The notes: generated by a model from the letters alone, not told the origin. A DNA stretch of 64,000 bases from Sulfidibacter corallicola (GCF_017498545.1 NZ_CP071793.1:4055001-4119000), one strand, 5' to 3'. Counted from the first letter of the stretch, positions 26,231 to 35,230 are shown. Program-made: numbers and translations.

Positions 26231-27646
26231 GTGAGTGATTCAGCCATGATCCAGCCGAAGCTCCTGATGAGCCCGCTTCTCTGGAAAGGCGTGCTGTTGT
26301 CGATCGCCCAATTGTTTTTCGCGGCGTTCGCGGAGCTGGATCGCCAGAACCCAACCGACGAGCCAAAGGCCGCATCGGTCTCCGAACAGAGCCCAATCGA
26401 AGAGGTCGAATACGACCTGTACCAGATGGTGCCCGGCAAGACGCCGAAACACACCCTCGAAAGCGATCTGATCAAGTCCATCATCGCGGACAACATTTTG
26501 GCAACCAAAGAGTTGGTCACCGCCGGTGCGGACCCCCACCAAGTGGGGCAGGGAGAGTGGACCACCTTGATGGTGGCCGCGGCATGGGGCAGGGAACGGC
26601 ATGTCGCCTACTTCCTGGAACTGGGCGTCCCCATCAATGCCACGACCCATGCGGGTTGGACCGCCTTGATGCTGGCCATCTATCGCGACCATCAACAGGT
26701 CGCCTTGAATCTCATGAATCAGGGCGCGAACGTCGGTGCGGACGCCAGGGTCGCGTTCAGCTTCCTTGCCGGCCAGTTGTACACGGGTCGGTTCCCCCAC
26801 CTTCGCAAGACACTCAAAATCCTGCTCGAGAAGAACCTGGAAAAAGGGGAAGGCAATTTCCTGATCTCGGCGCTGACGCTCGCCATCCTCCAAGGGAATC
26901 ACGACCTCATCGAAGCCATGCTGGATCGCGGGCTCAATCCCAACCAGACGACTTCGGAGGGCACGCCTCCCTTGATCTGGGCCACCTTGACCGGCAGTCC
27001 GAATCTCACCCGATTCCTCCTGGAACACGGAGCCGATCCCAACAAATCGACACCGATGGGAAAGACCCCACTCATGTTCGCGACAGCATTTGGCTTCCAC
27101 CAGGTGGTCGAGACGCTGATCGAATTCAAGGCGGACTTGAATGCGGTGGATTTTGCGGGCAACACGGTGGTTCACTTCGCCTCGGCCTGGGAGGGTTCCG
27201 GCCTGCTCTCCCTGCTCAAGGCGCACGGCGCCAAGATCGACGAGCGCAACAATACCGGCGAAACGCCACTGCTCATCGCGTTGGAAGCGAACAATCCCGA
27301 TGCGGTGCTGATGCTGCTGAAAATCGGGGCCAACCCCAACAAGGCGGCAGAGGACGAGTGGACTCCACTGCTCGAAGCCGCCACCAAAGGACAGGACCAC
27401 CTGATCGCACCACTGGTCAAAGCCGGCGCGGAAATCGAGGCCCGCGATCCCTACCTGAAAAAAACGCCGTTGATGTGGGCCGCAGGATACGGTCACGAAC
27501 GAGTGGTCAAAATCCTGGTGCGGTCGGGTGCGAGCGTAGTGGCCCGCGATCGCGACGGTTTCACCGCAGCCGACATCGCAGCCTACCAGGGGCACCACGA
27601 GCTCTCGCGCTACCTTTGGCGCCAACTTGGGGAAAAAGAGCGATAA
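26231..27646 (+). CDS. Ankyrin-repeat protein, probably exported
   Basis: 471-residue protein. A hydrophobic N-terminal segment (WKGVLLSIAQLFFAAFA, about residues 18-34) looks like a signal peptide or anchor. It is followed by a linker and roughly eleven ankyrin repeats, with clear units such as GWTALMLAIYRDHQQVALNL, TPLMWAAGYGHERVVKILV and GFTAADIAAYQGHHELSRYL. Ankyrin arrays bind other proteins; the target is unknown. GTG 26231 or ATG 26246 could be the start, and neither has a strong ribosome site. The next gene encodes a HEAT-type lipoprotein, so both may act in the periplasm. Confidence 0.85.
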   Translation: MSDSAMIQPKLLMSPLLWKGVLLSIAQLFFAAFAELDRQNPTDEPKAASVSEQSPIEEVEYDLYQMVPGKTPKHTLESDLIKSIIADNILATKELVTAGADPHQVGQGEWTTLMVAAAWGRERHVAYFLELGVPINATTHAGWTALMLAIYRDHQQVALNLMNQGANVGADARVAFSFLAGQLYTGRFPHLRKTLKILLEKNLEKGEGNFLISALTLAILQGNHDLIEAMLDRGLNPNQTTSEGTPPLIWATLTGSPNLTRFLLEHGADPNKSTPMGKTPLMFATAFGFHQVVETLIEFKADLNAVDFAGNTVVHFASAWEGSGLLSLLKAHGAKIDERNNTGETPLLIALEANNPDAVLMLLKIGANPNKAAEDEWTPLLEAATKGQDHLIAPLVKAGAEIEARDPYLKKTPLMWAAGYGHERVVKILVRSGASVVARDRDGFTAADIAAYQGHHELSRYLWRQLGEKER

Positions 27647-27949
27647 AGGGCAGGCCCGGCCACATCCAGGAAAGACGGCTTCGCGTTCGGTCCCCGATCG
27701 ACGAAGCACGGTGGTCCCCAACCGTCCCGTTCGTCGATCGGGAGCGCTGCTCACAGGTCACGTCGGACGGTGGAACGCGCATATCTCCAACTTTGACATT
27801 CACTTTGGCGGCTCGGCGCGTGAGAATAGCGTCAAAAGACGCGGTTTGCCCTATTCGTCCCTCAATCCGCCCTTTTTCCTCCCAGAGGCTCTCCCTTTAT
27901 CCGGAAGGCGGCCCGGGTCAGATCTCATACTCAAAGAGGAAGAACTGCC
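27647..27949. other. Intergenic region before the HEAT-cyclophilin gene
   Basis: 303 bp without a recognisable gene. TTGACA occurs at 27793-27798 but no -10 box stands at the right distance. A GAGGAAG ribosome site precedes the next ATG. Confidence 0.4.
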
Positions 27950-29884
27950 ATGAAACGTCATCTCCCCGCGCTTCTGATCGCGGTCCTCGTCGGCTGCTCC
28001 CAACAACCCTCGGCCAAGAAACCCGATTGGTCCACGCTGCTGAAGAGCAGGGTGCAGCGAAGCGAAGCCCTTTTGAACGGCACCCAGTGGAACGAAGCGC
28101 AGCAAAACGTCGAGGCCATGAAGGCCTATCTGCTGACGCTGGGCCAGAACGGCGACCCGGCCGGTCTGCCCGAAATCACGGCCGCCCTGGAAGATTCCGA
28201 GCTGCAGGGCACCGCCATCTTCGCCTACGGCGAAGTGGAAGGTGCCGACGCGACCCCCCTGCTGGCCCTTACCGACACGGTGGCGCCGGAACATCGCGCA
28301 CGATTGGCCGAGGCCCTCTCGAAACGCGGAACCGAGGTTCCCGACAAGATCACGGCATACTGGCAGACATTGGACGAACCGCTCAAAAACCAAACGCTGA
28401 TGTACTTCTTCCGCAATGCCAATCCGACACTGACCGAAGCGGTGCTGAAACGACTTCGCGAGGATGCCCAGCCCCAAAACACGGGCTACCTCTACTACCT
28501 GTTCCGCAGCGAAACCAAGGTACCTGCCACGGACCTGTTGCGCTGGCTCGAGGTGTACGAGGGCGACAGCCAGGCCCTCATTTACGCCAGCCGAATCGTT
28601 CCGGAGACCAACACACCGGAACTGACCCAAGCTTGGATCGGGCTGCTGGCACACGCGGATTGGCGCATCCGGACCCAGGCGCTCCAAGCCATGCCGCGCG
28701 ATACCGATACCGAAGCGGCCATGTCGAAAATGTTGGATGACGAGAATCCCAACGTCGTGCGCACCGCCCTTTCGCGATTGAGTGCCTCCCAAGACCCGGA
28801 AATCCATCGCCTACTCGGCTCGCGGCTGAGCGACCTGAGTCCCTGTCAAGTGGTCACCCTGGTGACCCAGACGGAGTCGGACACCCATCGAAAGCCCTTT
28901 CTCGCCGCACTGGCATCCTGGAAAGACAGCGAGGAACCCTGGAAGCGGCGCCAATGGGTACGCCACGTAGGACCGCAACAGCCCGAAGCCCTGAAGCCCC
29001 TCGTCCAGAAGTCCGGCGGTGGTTTGGCGGCTTTGGCCCAATCGTCCCTGCTGCAGTCGCCCGACATCGACACCACCCCGTGGCTCGAGCAGGGACTGGC
29101 CAGCAAAGATCCCTATTTGATGGCCGGTGTGGTCAGCGCGCTCGCCGAAATGAAGGAAAACCGACCCATGGAGATCGACGCCCTGCTTCCGCTGGCCGAA
29201 CAAGCCTACCCGGAACCCGATTTCCACTACGCACTGCTTCACGAACTACCTCGGCTCGTGAAACAAAAGGCGCGTCGCACCATGATCCTCAATCAGTTTC
29301 AGGCACATCCGGATTACCTGGTCCGACTGGAAGCCCTGAGGCTGACCGAAGACCCGACCGCGGCCCAAAGGCAGGCCGTATTTCAAAGCGGTTGGCAGCA
29401 CACCGTGCCCCAAGCCGTCCTCGACACGGCCGCCGAACTGCTTCGTGAACCCTCGGCGCGTGAATGGGTTCTCACCACCAGCAAGGGTGAGGTCCGGATT
29501 CGCCTCTTCGGAAAAGACGCACCGATCACCTGCGCCAACATGGTCTACCTCAGCGAGCGAGACTATTTCGCAAACATGCCGTTTCACCGGGTGGTGCCGA
29601 ACTTCGTGGTTCAAGGCGGCGACTCGCGCGGCGACGGTTCGGGTGGACCGGGCCACACCATTCCCTGTGAAGTCAACCGTCACCCCTACGTTCGCGGCAC
29701 CGTGGGCATGGCCCTGGCCGGCAAGGACACCGGCGGCAGCCAGTTTTTCATTTGCCACTCGGATCAGCCACATCTCAACGGGGGATACACGGTTTTCGGG
29801 AAGGTCACCCAGGGCATGGACGTCGTGGATCGGCTCGAGGAAGGGGACCTGATTCTGAAGGCCTCCACCCGCCAAGAGCCTTGA
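27950..29884 (+). CDS. Lipoprotein with HEAT-like repeats and C-terminal cyclophilin domain
   Basis: 644-residue predicted lipoprotein (signal peptide ending AVLVGCSQQ). Residues ~60-480 are helical pairs of HEAT/PBS type (for example WRIRTQALQAMP and NPNVVRTALSRLSASQDPEI). Residues ~490-640 are a cyclophilin-type peptidyl-prolyl isomerase with the catalytic Arg in FHRVVPNFVVQGGD, SQFFICHSDQPHLNGGYTVFG and the closing MDVVDRLEEGD. The Trp that binds cyclosporin is replaced by Tyr. It is likely a periplasmic folding factor in which the repeats select clients; that role is inferred from the architecture. Confidence 0.88.
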   Translation: MKRHLPALLIAVLVGCSQQPSAKKPDWSTLLKSRVQRSEALLNGTQWNEAQQNVEAMKAYLLTLGQNGDPAGLPEITAALEDSELQGTAIFAYGEVEGADATPLLALTDTVAPEHRARLAEALSKRGTEVPDKITAYWQTLDEPLKNQTLMYFFRNANPTLTEAVLKRLREDAQPQNTGYLYYLFRSETKVPATDLLRWLEVYEGDSQALIYASRIVPETNTPELTQAWIGLLAHADWRIRTQALQAMPRDTDTEAAMSKMLDDENPNVVRTALSRLSASQDPEIHRLLGSRLSDLSPCQVVTLVTQTESDTHRKPFLAALASWKDSEEPWKRRQWVRHVGPQQPEALKPLVQKSGGGLAALAQSSLLQSPDIDTTPWLEQGLASKDPYLMAGVVSALAEMKENRPMEIDALLPLAEQAYPEPDFHYALLHELPRLVKQKARRTMILNQFQAHPDYLVRLEALRLTEDPTAAQRQAVFQSGWQHTVPQAVLDTAAELLREPSAREWVLTTSKGEVRIRLFGKDAPITCANMVYLSERDYFANMPFHRVVPNFVVQGGDSRGDGSGGPGHTIPCEVNRHPYVRGTVGMALAGKDTGGSQFFICHSDQPHLNGGYTVFGKVTQGMDVVDRLEEGDLILKASTRQEP

Positions 29885-29915
29885 AAAAAGGCCCAAAAGT
29901 CATACCTGTTTTTGC

Positions 29916-29944
29916 TTGACCACGCTCGATGCCGTTGGTATAAA
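29916..29944 (+). promoter_or_regulatory. Sigma-70 promoter of tRNA-Leu
   Basis: TTGACC (29916-29921), 17-base spacer, TATAAA (29939-29944), about 16 bases before the mature 5' end of the tRNA. This is one of the best promoter matches in the window. Confidence 0.75.
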
Positions 29945-29959
29945 TAGCGGTCATTGGCT

Positions 29960-30046
29960 GCCGGTGTGGTGAAATTGGTAGACGCGCTGGATTCAAAATC
30001 CTGTGGGGGCGACCCCGTCTCGGTTCGAGTCCGAGCACCGGCACCA
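29960..30046 (+). tRNA. tRNA-Leu (anticodon CAA)
   Basis: 87 nucleotides. The 7-bp acceptor stem pairs GCCGGTG with CACCGGC and the CCA end is encoded. The anticodon loop is TTCAAAA (anticodon CAA, reads UUG), and a long class II variable arm contains GGGG and CCCC. The T arm is CTCGG-TTCGAGT-CCGAG. One position of the anticodon stem is a T-T mismatch (CTGGA against TCCTG). A promoter and an intrinsic terminator bracket it as a single-gene unit. Confidence 0.95.
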
Positions 30047-30066
30047 CCTCAAAACAGAATGCAAAA

Positions 30067-30091
30067 AAGCACCGCGAGCGGTGCTTTTTTT
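30067..30091 (+). terminator. Intrinsic terminator of tRNA-Leu
   Basis: AAGCACCG (30067-30074), CGAG tetraloop, CGGTGCTT (30079-30086), and a T tract running to 30091. A preceding A tract makes it potentially bidirectional. Confidence 0.85.
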
Positions 30092-30300
30092 GTTTGAGCC
30101 GAAAGCAGAAACGACCGTTATCGCGAGCCGGTCTCACGCCGTCCCCCGATCTTTCTCCCCAAGGGGCGAAACCGGATAGAATGGTCTCGGAGGCAGGTCT
30201 CCGATTCGACGCATTCGCCCCAACGCGAGCTCCCGAGCGAATCGACACGCGTATCGACCGAATCGCCGCCCCCAACGACGCCCTCCGGGAGGGAGCAGGT

Positions 30301-31701
30301 ATGAGGTTCAACCGCAAAGCACTGGCGCGCATCCTGATGATTGCACCCCCCATCCTGTTCGTGCTCTACATCACGCACAGTATTTCCGTGATTCGCGGCC
30401 TCTTGTCGGAATCCTCCAGCTTTCACCTGGATTACGCCAACAACCTGATTCAAGACTACTTGGAAATGAGTCTCGCCTTGGATCTGCGCGAGTTGGAATC
30501 GTGCCTCGAGCGAAACCGGGAGGGCTGTAAACGCGCCAAGTGGCTAACGGTGGAACCGGAACCGAACTCGAATCAAACGCCCTTCACCGAGGTGGCCGCA
30601 GGCGAGGAACGGCTGGCGGTATACCTGCGCAAAGAGGCACTTTCACGGATCCTGGAAAATTACTTCTCCACCAAGCCCGGCCTCAAGGGCCTGCTCACGT
30701 CCCGGTACCACGAACCCGTTTACTGGATCCAAATCTTGGATGCCGACAAACAAGTAGTCTATCGATCCGGTCCGGACCCCGACAAGGAAGCCGACCATCA
30801 AGTCTACGCCATGGACCGCACCCTGAAGGGCTACGTACTCGATATCGTCTACAGCTCGTTCGGCCCCAAACAACTCTATTCGGTGGCCCGCACCCGCATC
30901 AACTTCGGGCTCATTTTCCTGCTGTTCGTGATGGCCCTGTCCAGTCTCCTGCTGGCCACACGCGCACTACGCCAGAAAATCCTGCTGGCTCGCCAAAAAA
31001 CGTTCTTTGTCACCACCGTTTCCCACGAGTTCAAAACCCCTTTGGCAATTATGAAACTGGCGGCCGAAACCCTTTCCGCCAAACGCTACAAGACCGAAGA
31101 GGACGAACAGCGATTCCACCGCATGATCACCACCGAGATCAACCGTCTCGATCTGCTCGTGCATAAAATCCTGAGTTTCAACAAGATCGAAATGGGACAA
31201 ATCCAATTTCATCCTCAACGACAGGACCTGAAGGACATATTGAGACCGAGCCTGGAAGCGTTCCAGATGCAGGCCAAATCGGAAGGAATCCAACTGGAGG
31301 TGGACCTCACCGAGTCGCCCTGCCCCATCGAGGGCGATCCGGGGTTGATCCGCCACGCCTTCGACAACATCTGCGACAACGCCTTCAAGTACAACGGCGA
31401 CGGCAAACGGATCGATATCGACTGCAGCCGGGAAGCTCAAAAAATTCTGGTTCGGGTCCGCGATTTCGGGGTCGGCATCAAGCCCGAGGAGTTGCCGCAT
31501 ATCACCAAGAGCTTCTACCGCATCGACGATCCCAAAACGCGCGGCATTCGCGGCTCCGGCCTGGGACTGTCGATCTCGAACCACATCTTCAGTCGATCCG
31601 GTGCGAAACTCAGTGTCGCCTCGATCTACGGCGAGGGAACCACCTTCACCATTTGTTTCCCTGTGTGCGAAGCCGACAACCCTGCAATGGACGCGGTATA
31701 A
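30301..31701 (+). CDS. Two-component sensor histidine kinase
   Basis: Membrane-bound HisKA kinase, 466 residues. Helix 1 (about 8-29) and helix 2 (201-220) enclose a ~170-residue periplasmic sensor domain of unknown ligand. His242 in TTVSHEFKTPLAIMK is the phosphorylation site. The ATPase domain has the N box (FDNICDNAFKYNG), G1 (VRDFGVGI) and G2 (GSGLGLSI). The start ATG 30301 follows GGGAGCAGG. The response-regulator gene follows after 57 bases, forming a pair. Confidence 0.92.
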   Translation: MRFNRKALARILMIAPPILFVLYITHSISVIRGLLSESSSFHLDYANNLIQDYLEMSLALDLRELESCLERNREGCKRAKWLTVEPEPNSNQTPFTEVAAGEERLAVYLRKEALSRILENYFSTKPGLKGLLTSRYHEPVYWIQILDADKQVVYRSGPDPDKEADHQVYAMDRTLKGYVLDIVYSSFGPKQLYSVARTRINFGLIFLLFVMALSSLLLATRALRQKILLARQKTFFVTTVSHEFKTPLAIMKLAAETLSAKRYKTEEDEQRFHRMITTEINRLDLLVHKILSFNKIEMGQIQFHPQRQDLKDILRPSLEAFQMQAKSEGIQLEVDLTESPCPIEGDPGLIRHAFDNICDNAFKYNGDGKRIDIDCSREAQKILVRVRDFGVGIKPEELPHITKSFYRIDDPKTRGIRGSGLGLSISNHIFSRSGAKLSVASIYGEGTTFTICFPVCEADNPAMDAV

Positions 31702-31758
31702 TCCCAACCATATCTGGCGATTGACGCCTCCCCACCGCGATCCGGCGTGAAGGAAACC

Positions 31759-32451
31759 ATGAACAAGATCCTATTGGTAGAAGATGAAAAGGAACTGCGC
31801 TTTTCTTTGGTCCACAACCTGGGATTCGAAGGTTACGAAGTCATCGAAGCCCCAAACGGCCGCCAGGCACTCGATCTGTACGGCGAGCATGCTTTCGACC
31901 TGGTCATCTTGGACATCATGATGCCCGAAATCGATGGCCTGACGGTCCTGAAACGGATTCGCGAGTCCAATGAGACGATTCCCATTTTGATGCTGACCGC
32001 CAAATCGACGGAAATGGACAAGGTCATCGGTTTCGAATTGGGTGCCGACGATTACCTGACGAAACCGTTCGGTCTGGGCGAGTTCCTGGCCCGCGTCAAG
32101 GCCCTGCTGCGACGCCGGCGATTGGCGCCCGAAACCCGATCCCAAACGGTTCGGTTCCTGGACATCGAGATCGATTTCGAGAACTACAGCGTGACCCGCG
32201 AGGAAGAGCCGATCCACTTCAGCCAAAAAGAGTTCCAACTACTCAAATACCTGGTTCGTCACCCGCACCAAGCCATCGAGAAAAGTCGCATTCTCGAAGC
32301 GGTCTGGGGTTATAAATCAAATGCCACCACGCGCACGATCGACACCCACATCGCCCGGATTCGCCGTAAACTGGACGACCAGGATGACAACCAAATCATT
32401 CAGACCGTTCCCACTGTGGGGTATAAATTCGTGGCAAAATTGGAGTCCTGA
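31759..32451 (+). CDS. OmpR/PhoB-family response regulator
   Basis: 230-residue partner of the preceding kinase. The receiver domain has the acidic pair in LLVEDEKEL, the phospho-acceptor Asp52 in LVILDIMMPEIDG, and the Lys in DDYLTKPFGLGEF. The C-terminal winged helix (from about 135) includes SQKEFQLLKYLVRHP and RTIDTHIARIRRKL, ending TVGYKF. ATG 31759 is chosen for the AAGGAA four bases before it. A GTG four codons earlier is possible. Confidence 0.94.
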   Translation: MNKILLVEDEKELRFSLVHNLGFEGYEVIEAPNGRQALDLYGEHAFDLVILDIMMPEIDGLTVLKRIRESNETIPILMLTAKSTEMDKVIGFELGADDYLTKPFGLGEFLARVKALLRRRRLAPETRSQTVRFLDIEIDFENYSVTREEEPIHFSQKEFQLLKYLVRHPHQAIEKSRILEAVWGYKSNATTRTIDTHIARIRRKLDDQDDNQIIQTVPTVGYKFVAKLES

Positions 32452-32500
32452 ATCGGCCGTCTGCTGCCGGTTCCTGTTTTATATGTAAAGGAGTGTACTC

Positions 32501-32962
32501 ATGTTGTTGGTCTTATTGTGTTCGATGTTCATTTATTCAGGTTCGGCCAGCCCGGAAATCTACGGCAAGGCCCCCAAAAGCGAAACCCCGATCATTACCA
32601 TCGAAGCCTTCGCCAAAAACCCGGAAGCCTATATGGACAAAGTGGTTCGGGTGGAAGGCGAAGTCCAGGAAGTTTGTCCCAAGGCGGGTTGCTGGTTGGA
32701 CATTTCCGACGGCAAGGAGTCGGTACGCATCAAGGTAAAAGACGGGGAAATCGTGTTCAAGCAAAAGATGGTCGGCAAGAAGGTGATCGCCGAAGGCACC
32801 GTCTACAAGTTCGATCTGACTCGGGAACAAGCGGTCAATTACTTCGCCCACCTTGCGGAAGAAAAAAACGAGCCCTTCGATCCGGCCACCGTGACGGAAG
32901 GAACCACGATCTATCAAATCGGCGGCATCGGCGTTCGGGTCCTCGGCGCCAAAAAACCGTAA
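32501..32962 (+). CDS. DUF4920 family exported protein
   Basis: 153-residue protein with a short signal peptide (MLLVLLCSMFIYSGSASPEI). Its core is OB-fold-like and matches DUF4920 members: VRVEGEVQEVCPKAGCWLDI, KDGEIVFKQKMVGKKVIAEGTV and TIYQIGGIGVRVL. The two cysteines in VCPKAGCW are conserved in the family and may bind metal or form a disulfide. AAAGGAG precedes the ATG. Function is unknown. It is convergent with the small ferredoxin gene. Confidence 0.85.
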   Translation: MLLVLLCSMFIYSGSASPEIYGKAPKSETPIITIEAFAKNPEAYMDKVVRVEGEVQEVCPKAGCWLDISDGKESVRIKVKDGEIVFKQKMVGKKVIAEGTVYKFDLTREQAVNYFAHLAEEKNEPFDPATVTEGTTIYQIGGIGVRVLGAKKP

Positions 32963-32987
32963 CCGCATCACCAGAACCATCCAGGCG

Positions 32988-33236
32988 TTACATGATGCCT
33001 TCGTCGATCAGAAGCTCGGTCAATTTTTCCGGACTGGCCTCGGTCACGTAGCGATCGCGCCATTGAACCACCGGCGACTCCACGCAGTTGCCGGTGCACC
33101 CGGAAATATCGTGACACAGGGGCAGCCCGGCGGCCTCGAGGTCGCGACACCAGCCGACCAGCTCATCGCTGCCCATGAGGCTGCAACTCGGTCCACGACA
33201 GACGATAACGTTCAGTGTCTTTTCGATTTCCGTCAC
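32988..33236 (-). CDS. Thioredoxin-like [2Fe-2S] ferredoxin family protein
   Basis: 82-residue protein related to the C-terminal half of NuoE and to clostridial-type thioredoxin-like ferredoxins. Cys13 and Cys18 lie in CRGPSCSLMGS, and a second pair in CTGNCVESPVVQW. Four cysteines in this C-x4-C plus C-x3-C layout bind a [2Fe-2S] cluster. The GTG start has GAGGAGAG upstream. A lone gene, possibly an electron carrier or cluster donor. Confidence 0.82.
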   Translation of the reverse strand: MTEIEKTLNVIVCRGPSCSLMGSDELVGWCRDLEAAGLPLCHDISGCTGNCVESPVVQWRDRYVTEASPEKLTELLIDEGIM

Positions 33237-33366
33237 CTGCTCTCCTCACTTCACATGGTACCGGATCGATACGAATTCCGGTTCGTGGGATCGACCCTTC
33301 AGGATCGGATTGACCTGGTTGCGTTCAGCTCTTAACCTTATGAAGGTCAGCGGCACCGTGACCTGG

Positions 33367-33395
33367 TTGCGGATGCGTTTGTTTGAGATTAAAAT
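33367..33395 (+). promoter_or_regulatory. Probable promoter of the DUF2203-thioredoxin operon
   Basis: TTGCGG (33367-33372), 17-base spacer, TAAAAT (33390-33395). The -35 box lies within the second copy of a 13-bp direct repeat, TGACCTGGTTGCG (33311-33323 and 33359-33371), which may be an operator. Confidence 0.5.
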
Positions 33396-33455
33396 GCGCG
33401 ACGCCGGGGTTTCCACCCCTTGGATCGCGTGCTTCATTGCGCGGAGGAGTCATCT

Positions 33456-33806
33456 ATGCCTCAACGAAACCCCAACCAGCAGAAACCCCGCATCTTTACG
33501 CTGGAAGAAGCGCGACAACTCGTGCCCTGGCTGATGGAAGCCAGTCGAGAAGCTGAAGCCCGCGTTTTTGAAATTCAACAGAAAGCCAAAGATACACGCG
33601 GTGCCCAAACTCGGTCGCAACGCATTATACAATACTGGGCCGAAACCGTAACCAAGCTCGGCGCCGAACCGAAGCAACCGTTTACGGTAGACTTCGACAG
33701 TGGTAAAGACTATTTTTGCTGGGAATACCCCGAGGAAGACATCTACTTCCGTCACGACTATCACTTGGGGTACGCCGGACGATATCGAATCGAGGATTCA
33801 GAATGA
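33456..33806 (+). CDS. DUF2203 family protein
   Basis: 116-residue protein with the family layout. FTLEEARQLVPWLMEASREA at the start is a helical hairpin. At the end, TVDFDSGKDYFCWEYPEEDI and HDYHLGYAGR match the conserved vDF...CW..gE...H...G..gR pattern. Function is unknown. GGAGGAG precedes ATG 33456. The stop overlaps the next start (ATGA), coupling it to a thioredoxin-like exported protein. Confidence 0.85.
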   Translation: MPQRNPNQQKPRIFTLEEARQLVPWLMEASREAEARVFEIQQKAKDTRGAQTRSQRIIQYWAETVTKLGAEPKQPFTVDFDSGKDYFCWEYPEEDIYFRHDYHLGYAGRYRIEDSE

Positions 33807-34372
33807 ACACCTTCCGTTTTAAATACACGACGCTCTTTTTGACTGTTCTCTTGTTGACGGGCACCGCTTCGACGGTTTTCGCCCAATCCTTCACCATGAC
33901 CACCAGCGAAAACCGCGATAAAGCCAGCTACTCGTATCTCAACGAGCGCTGGCCGGAGAAGATGATGCTCTTCGGCTTCGAACGTGACCGGAAAGAGATC
34001 GACATCGATGCCGTCACGCTGATTCAGGTCTGGTCGGCCTGCTGTGGCGCGGAACCCTACCTGTGGGAACAGTTGGAAGCGATCAACGAAGAGTTCAAGC
34101 CCAAAGGCCTGAAGTGGGTATCGATCAACTTCGAAAACGGCACGGCCTACGACGATCAGGTGGAGATCATCCAGGAATACTTCAAAAAGAACAAGAAACC
34201 CGAGCATTTTTATTTGGATCCGATGGGCTCCACCATCAGCAAGTTGAAGGTCCACGGTTTCCCCACCTATTTTCTGGTTTCCAAAGAGGGACGACTCGTT
34301 TTCACCACCAACGGAAAAGACAACGACGGCATGGCGCTGCTCCAAGCCGAACTCGAGAAAATGCTCAACTGA
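33803..34372 (+). CDS. Exported thioredoxin-fold (TlpA-like) protein with CxxE site
   Basis: 189-residue protein with a signal peptide (LFLTVLLLTGTASTVFAQ) and a TlpA/redoxin-like fold. It has VTLIQVWSACCGAEPYLWEQ, a helix, KWVSINFENG, and the cis-Pro loop in VHGFPTYFLVSKEGRLVF. At the active site the usual WCxxC is CCGAE, so the resolving cysteine is replaced by glutamate. Ordinary disulfide exchange should be impaired. It may be a chaperone-like or thiol-binding variant in the periplasm. It is coupled to the DUF2203 gene. Confidence 0.78.
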   Translation: MNTFRFKYTTLFLTVLLLTGTASTVFAQSFTMTTSENRDKASYSYLNERWPEKMMLFGFERDRKEIDIDAVTLIQVWSACCGAEPYLWEQLEAINEEFKPKGLKWVSINFENGTAYDDQVEIIQEYFKKNKKPEHFYLDPMGSTISKLKVHGFPTYFLVSKEGRLVFTTNGKDNDGMALLQAELEKMLN

Positions 34373-34438
34373 AGGTGATGGGTCCATGACCTCAGTCCAT
34401 GGACCCGACTCGACAGGAAACCCGACAGGAAATCATGC

Positions 34439-35230
34439 ATGATTGATTCACACAGCCACATTTACGGCTCCCGCTTCCAGAGCGACCAACAGGACGTCAT
34501 CGATCGCGCGATCGCGGCGGGCATTCGCCACCTTCTACAGGTTGGCTGCAATCTGGAAGAGTCCCGCACGGTGGTCGAATTGGCCGAACGCGTGCCGGGC
34601 ATCTACGCATCCGTCGGCGTGCATCCTCACGACGCGTCGACCGTCGACGACGGGGTTTTGGATGCAATCGAGGGGCTGCTCGATCACCCGAAGGTCGTGA
34701 GCTGGGGCGAGATCGGTCTCGACTTCTACTACGACAACAGCCCGCGCGACATTCAGTGCCAGGCCTTCGAAGCCCAACTGGTGCGGGCCTGTGCCAACGA
34801 GGTTCCGGTCGTGATCCACACCCGTGACGCGGAGCCCGAGACGCTGGAGGTCCTTTCGGCCCGGGTTCCCTCCCGCGGCGGCCACGTTCATTGCTTCACG
34901 GGCACCGCACCCATGGCGAAGTCGCTGCTCGACCTGGGTTTCCACATCGGTTTCACCGGCATCATCACGTTCAGGAGTGCCGCCGAGTTGCGCGAGGTGG
35001 TGCGCATGGTGCCACTGGAGCGGCTCCTGATCGAGACCGACAGCCCCTATCTGGCACCGGTCCCGCATCGCGGCAAACGCAACGAACCGGCCTACGTGAC
35101 CCACGTCGCCGAAGCGATCGCCGCCATCAAAGAGATTCCGCTGCAAGACGTCGTCGAGGCGACCAACCAAAATTTTTACCGCGTCTACGAGAAAGCGGGC
35201 CTGACCTGGGAGTTGCTGGGGGCCGCCTGA
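34439..35230 (+). CDS. tatD: TatD family metal-dependent hydrolase
   Basis: 263-residue amidohydrolase-fold DNase of the TatD/YcfH type. The first metal ligands are in MIDSHSHIYG. Further ligands are in SVGVHPHDA, the bridging Glu in SWGEIGLDFYYD, VVIHTRDAEPET, HVHCFTGT, and the final Asp in LIETDSPYLAPVPHRGKRNE. Family members are 3'-5' exonucleases in DNA repair or D-aminoacyl hydrolases. AGGAAA precedes the ATG. rlmN follows 46 bases downstream. Confidence 0.93.
   Translation: MIDSHSHIYGSRFQSDQQDVIDRAIAAGIRHLLQVGCNLEESRTVVELAERVPGIYASVGVHPHDASTVDDGVLDAIEGLLDHPKVVSWGEIGLDFYYDNSPRDIQCQAFEAQLVRACANEVPVVIHTRDAEPETLEVLSARVPSRGGHVHCFTGTAPMAKSLLDLGFHIGFTGIITFRSAAELREVVRMVPLERLLIETDSPYLAPVPHRGKRNEPAYVTHVAEAIAAIKEIPLQDVVEATNQNFYRVYEKAGLTWELLGAA

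Noticed and set aside
27793..27798. TTGACA upstream of the HEAT-cyclophilin gene as a promoter
   Set aside because: No -10-like hexamer lies 15-19 bases downstream.
26557..28740. A 727-codon open frame spanning the ankyrin and HEAT-cyclophilin genes
   Set aside because: It crosses two real genes out of frame, has Arg/Pro/Gly-biased composition and no domain resemblance.
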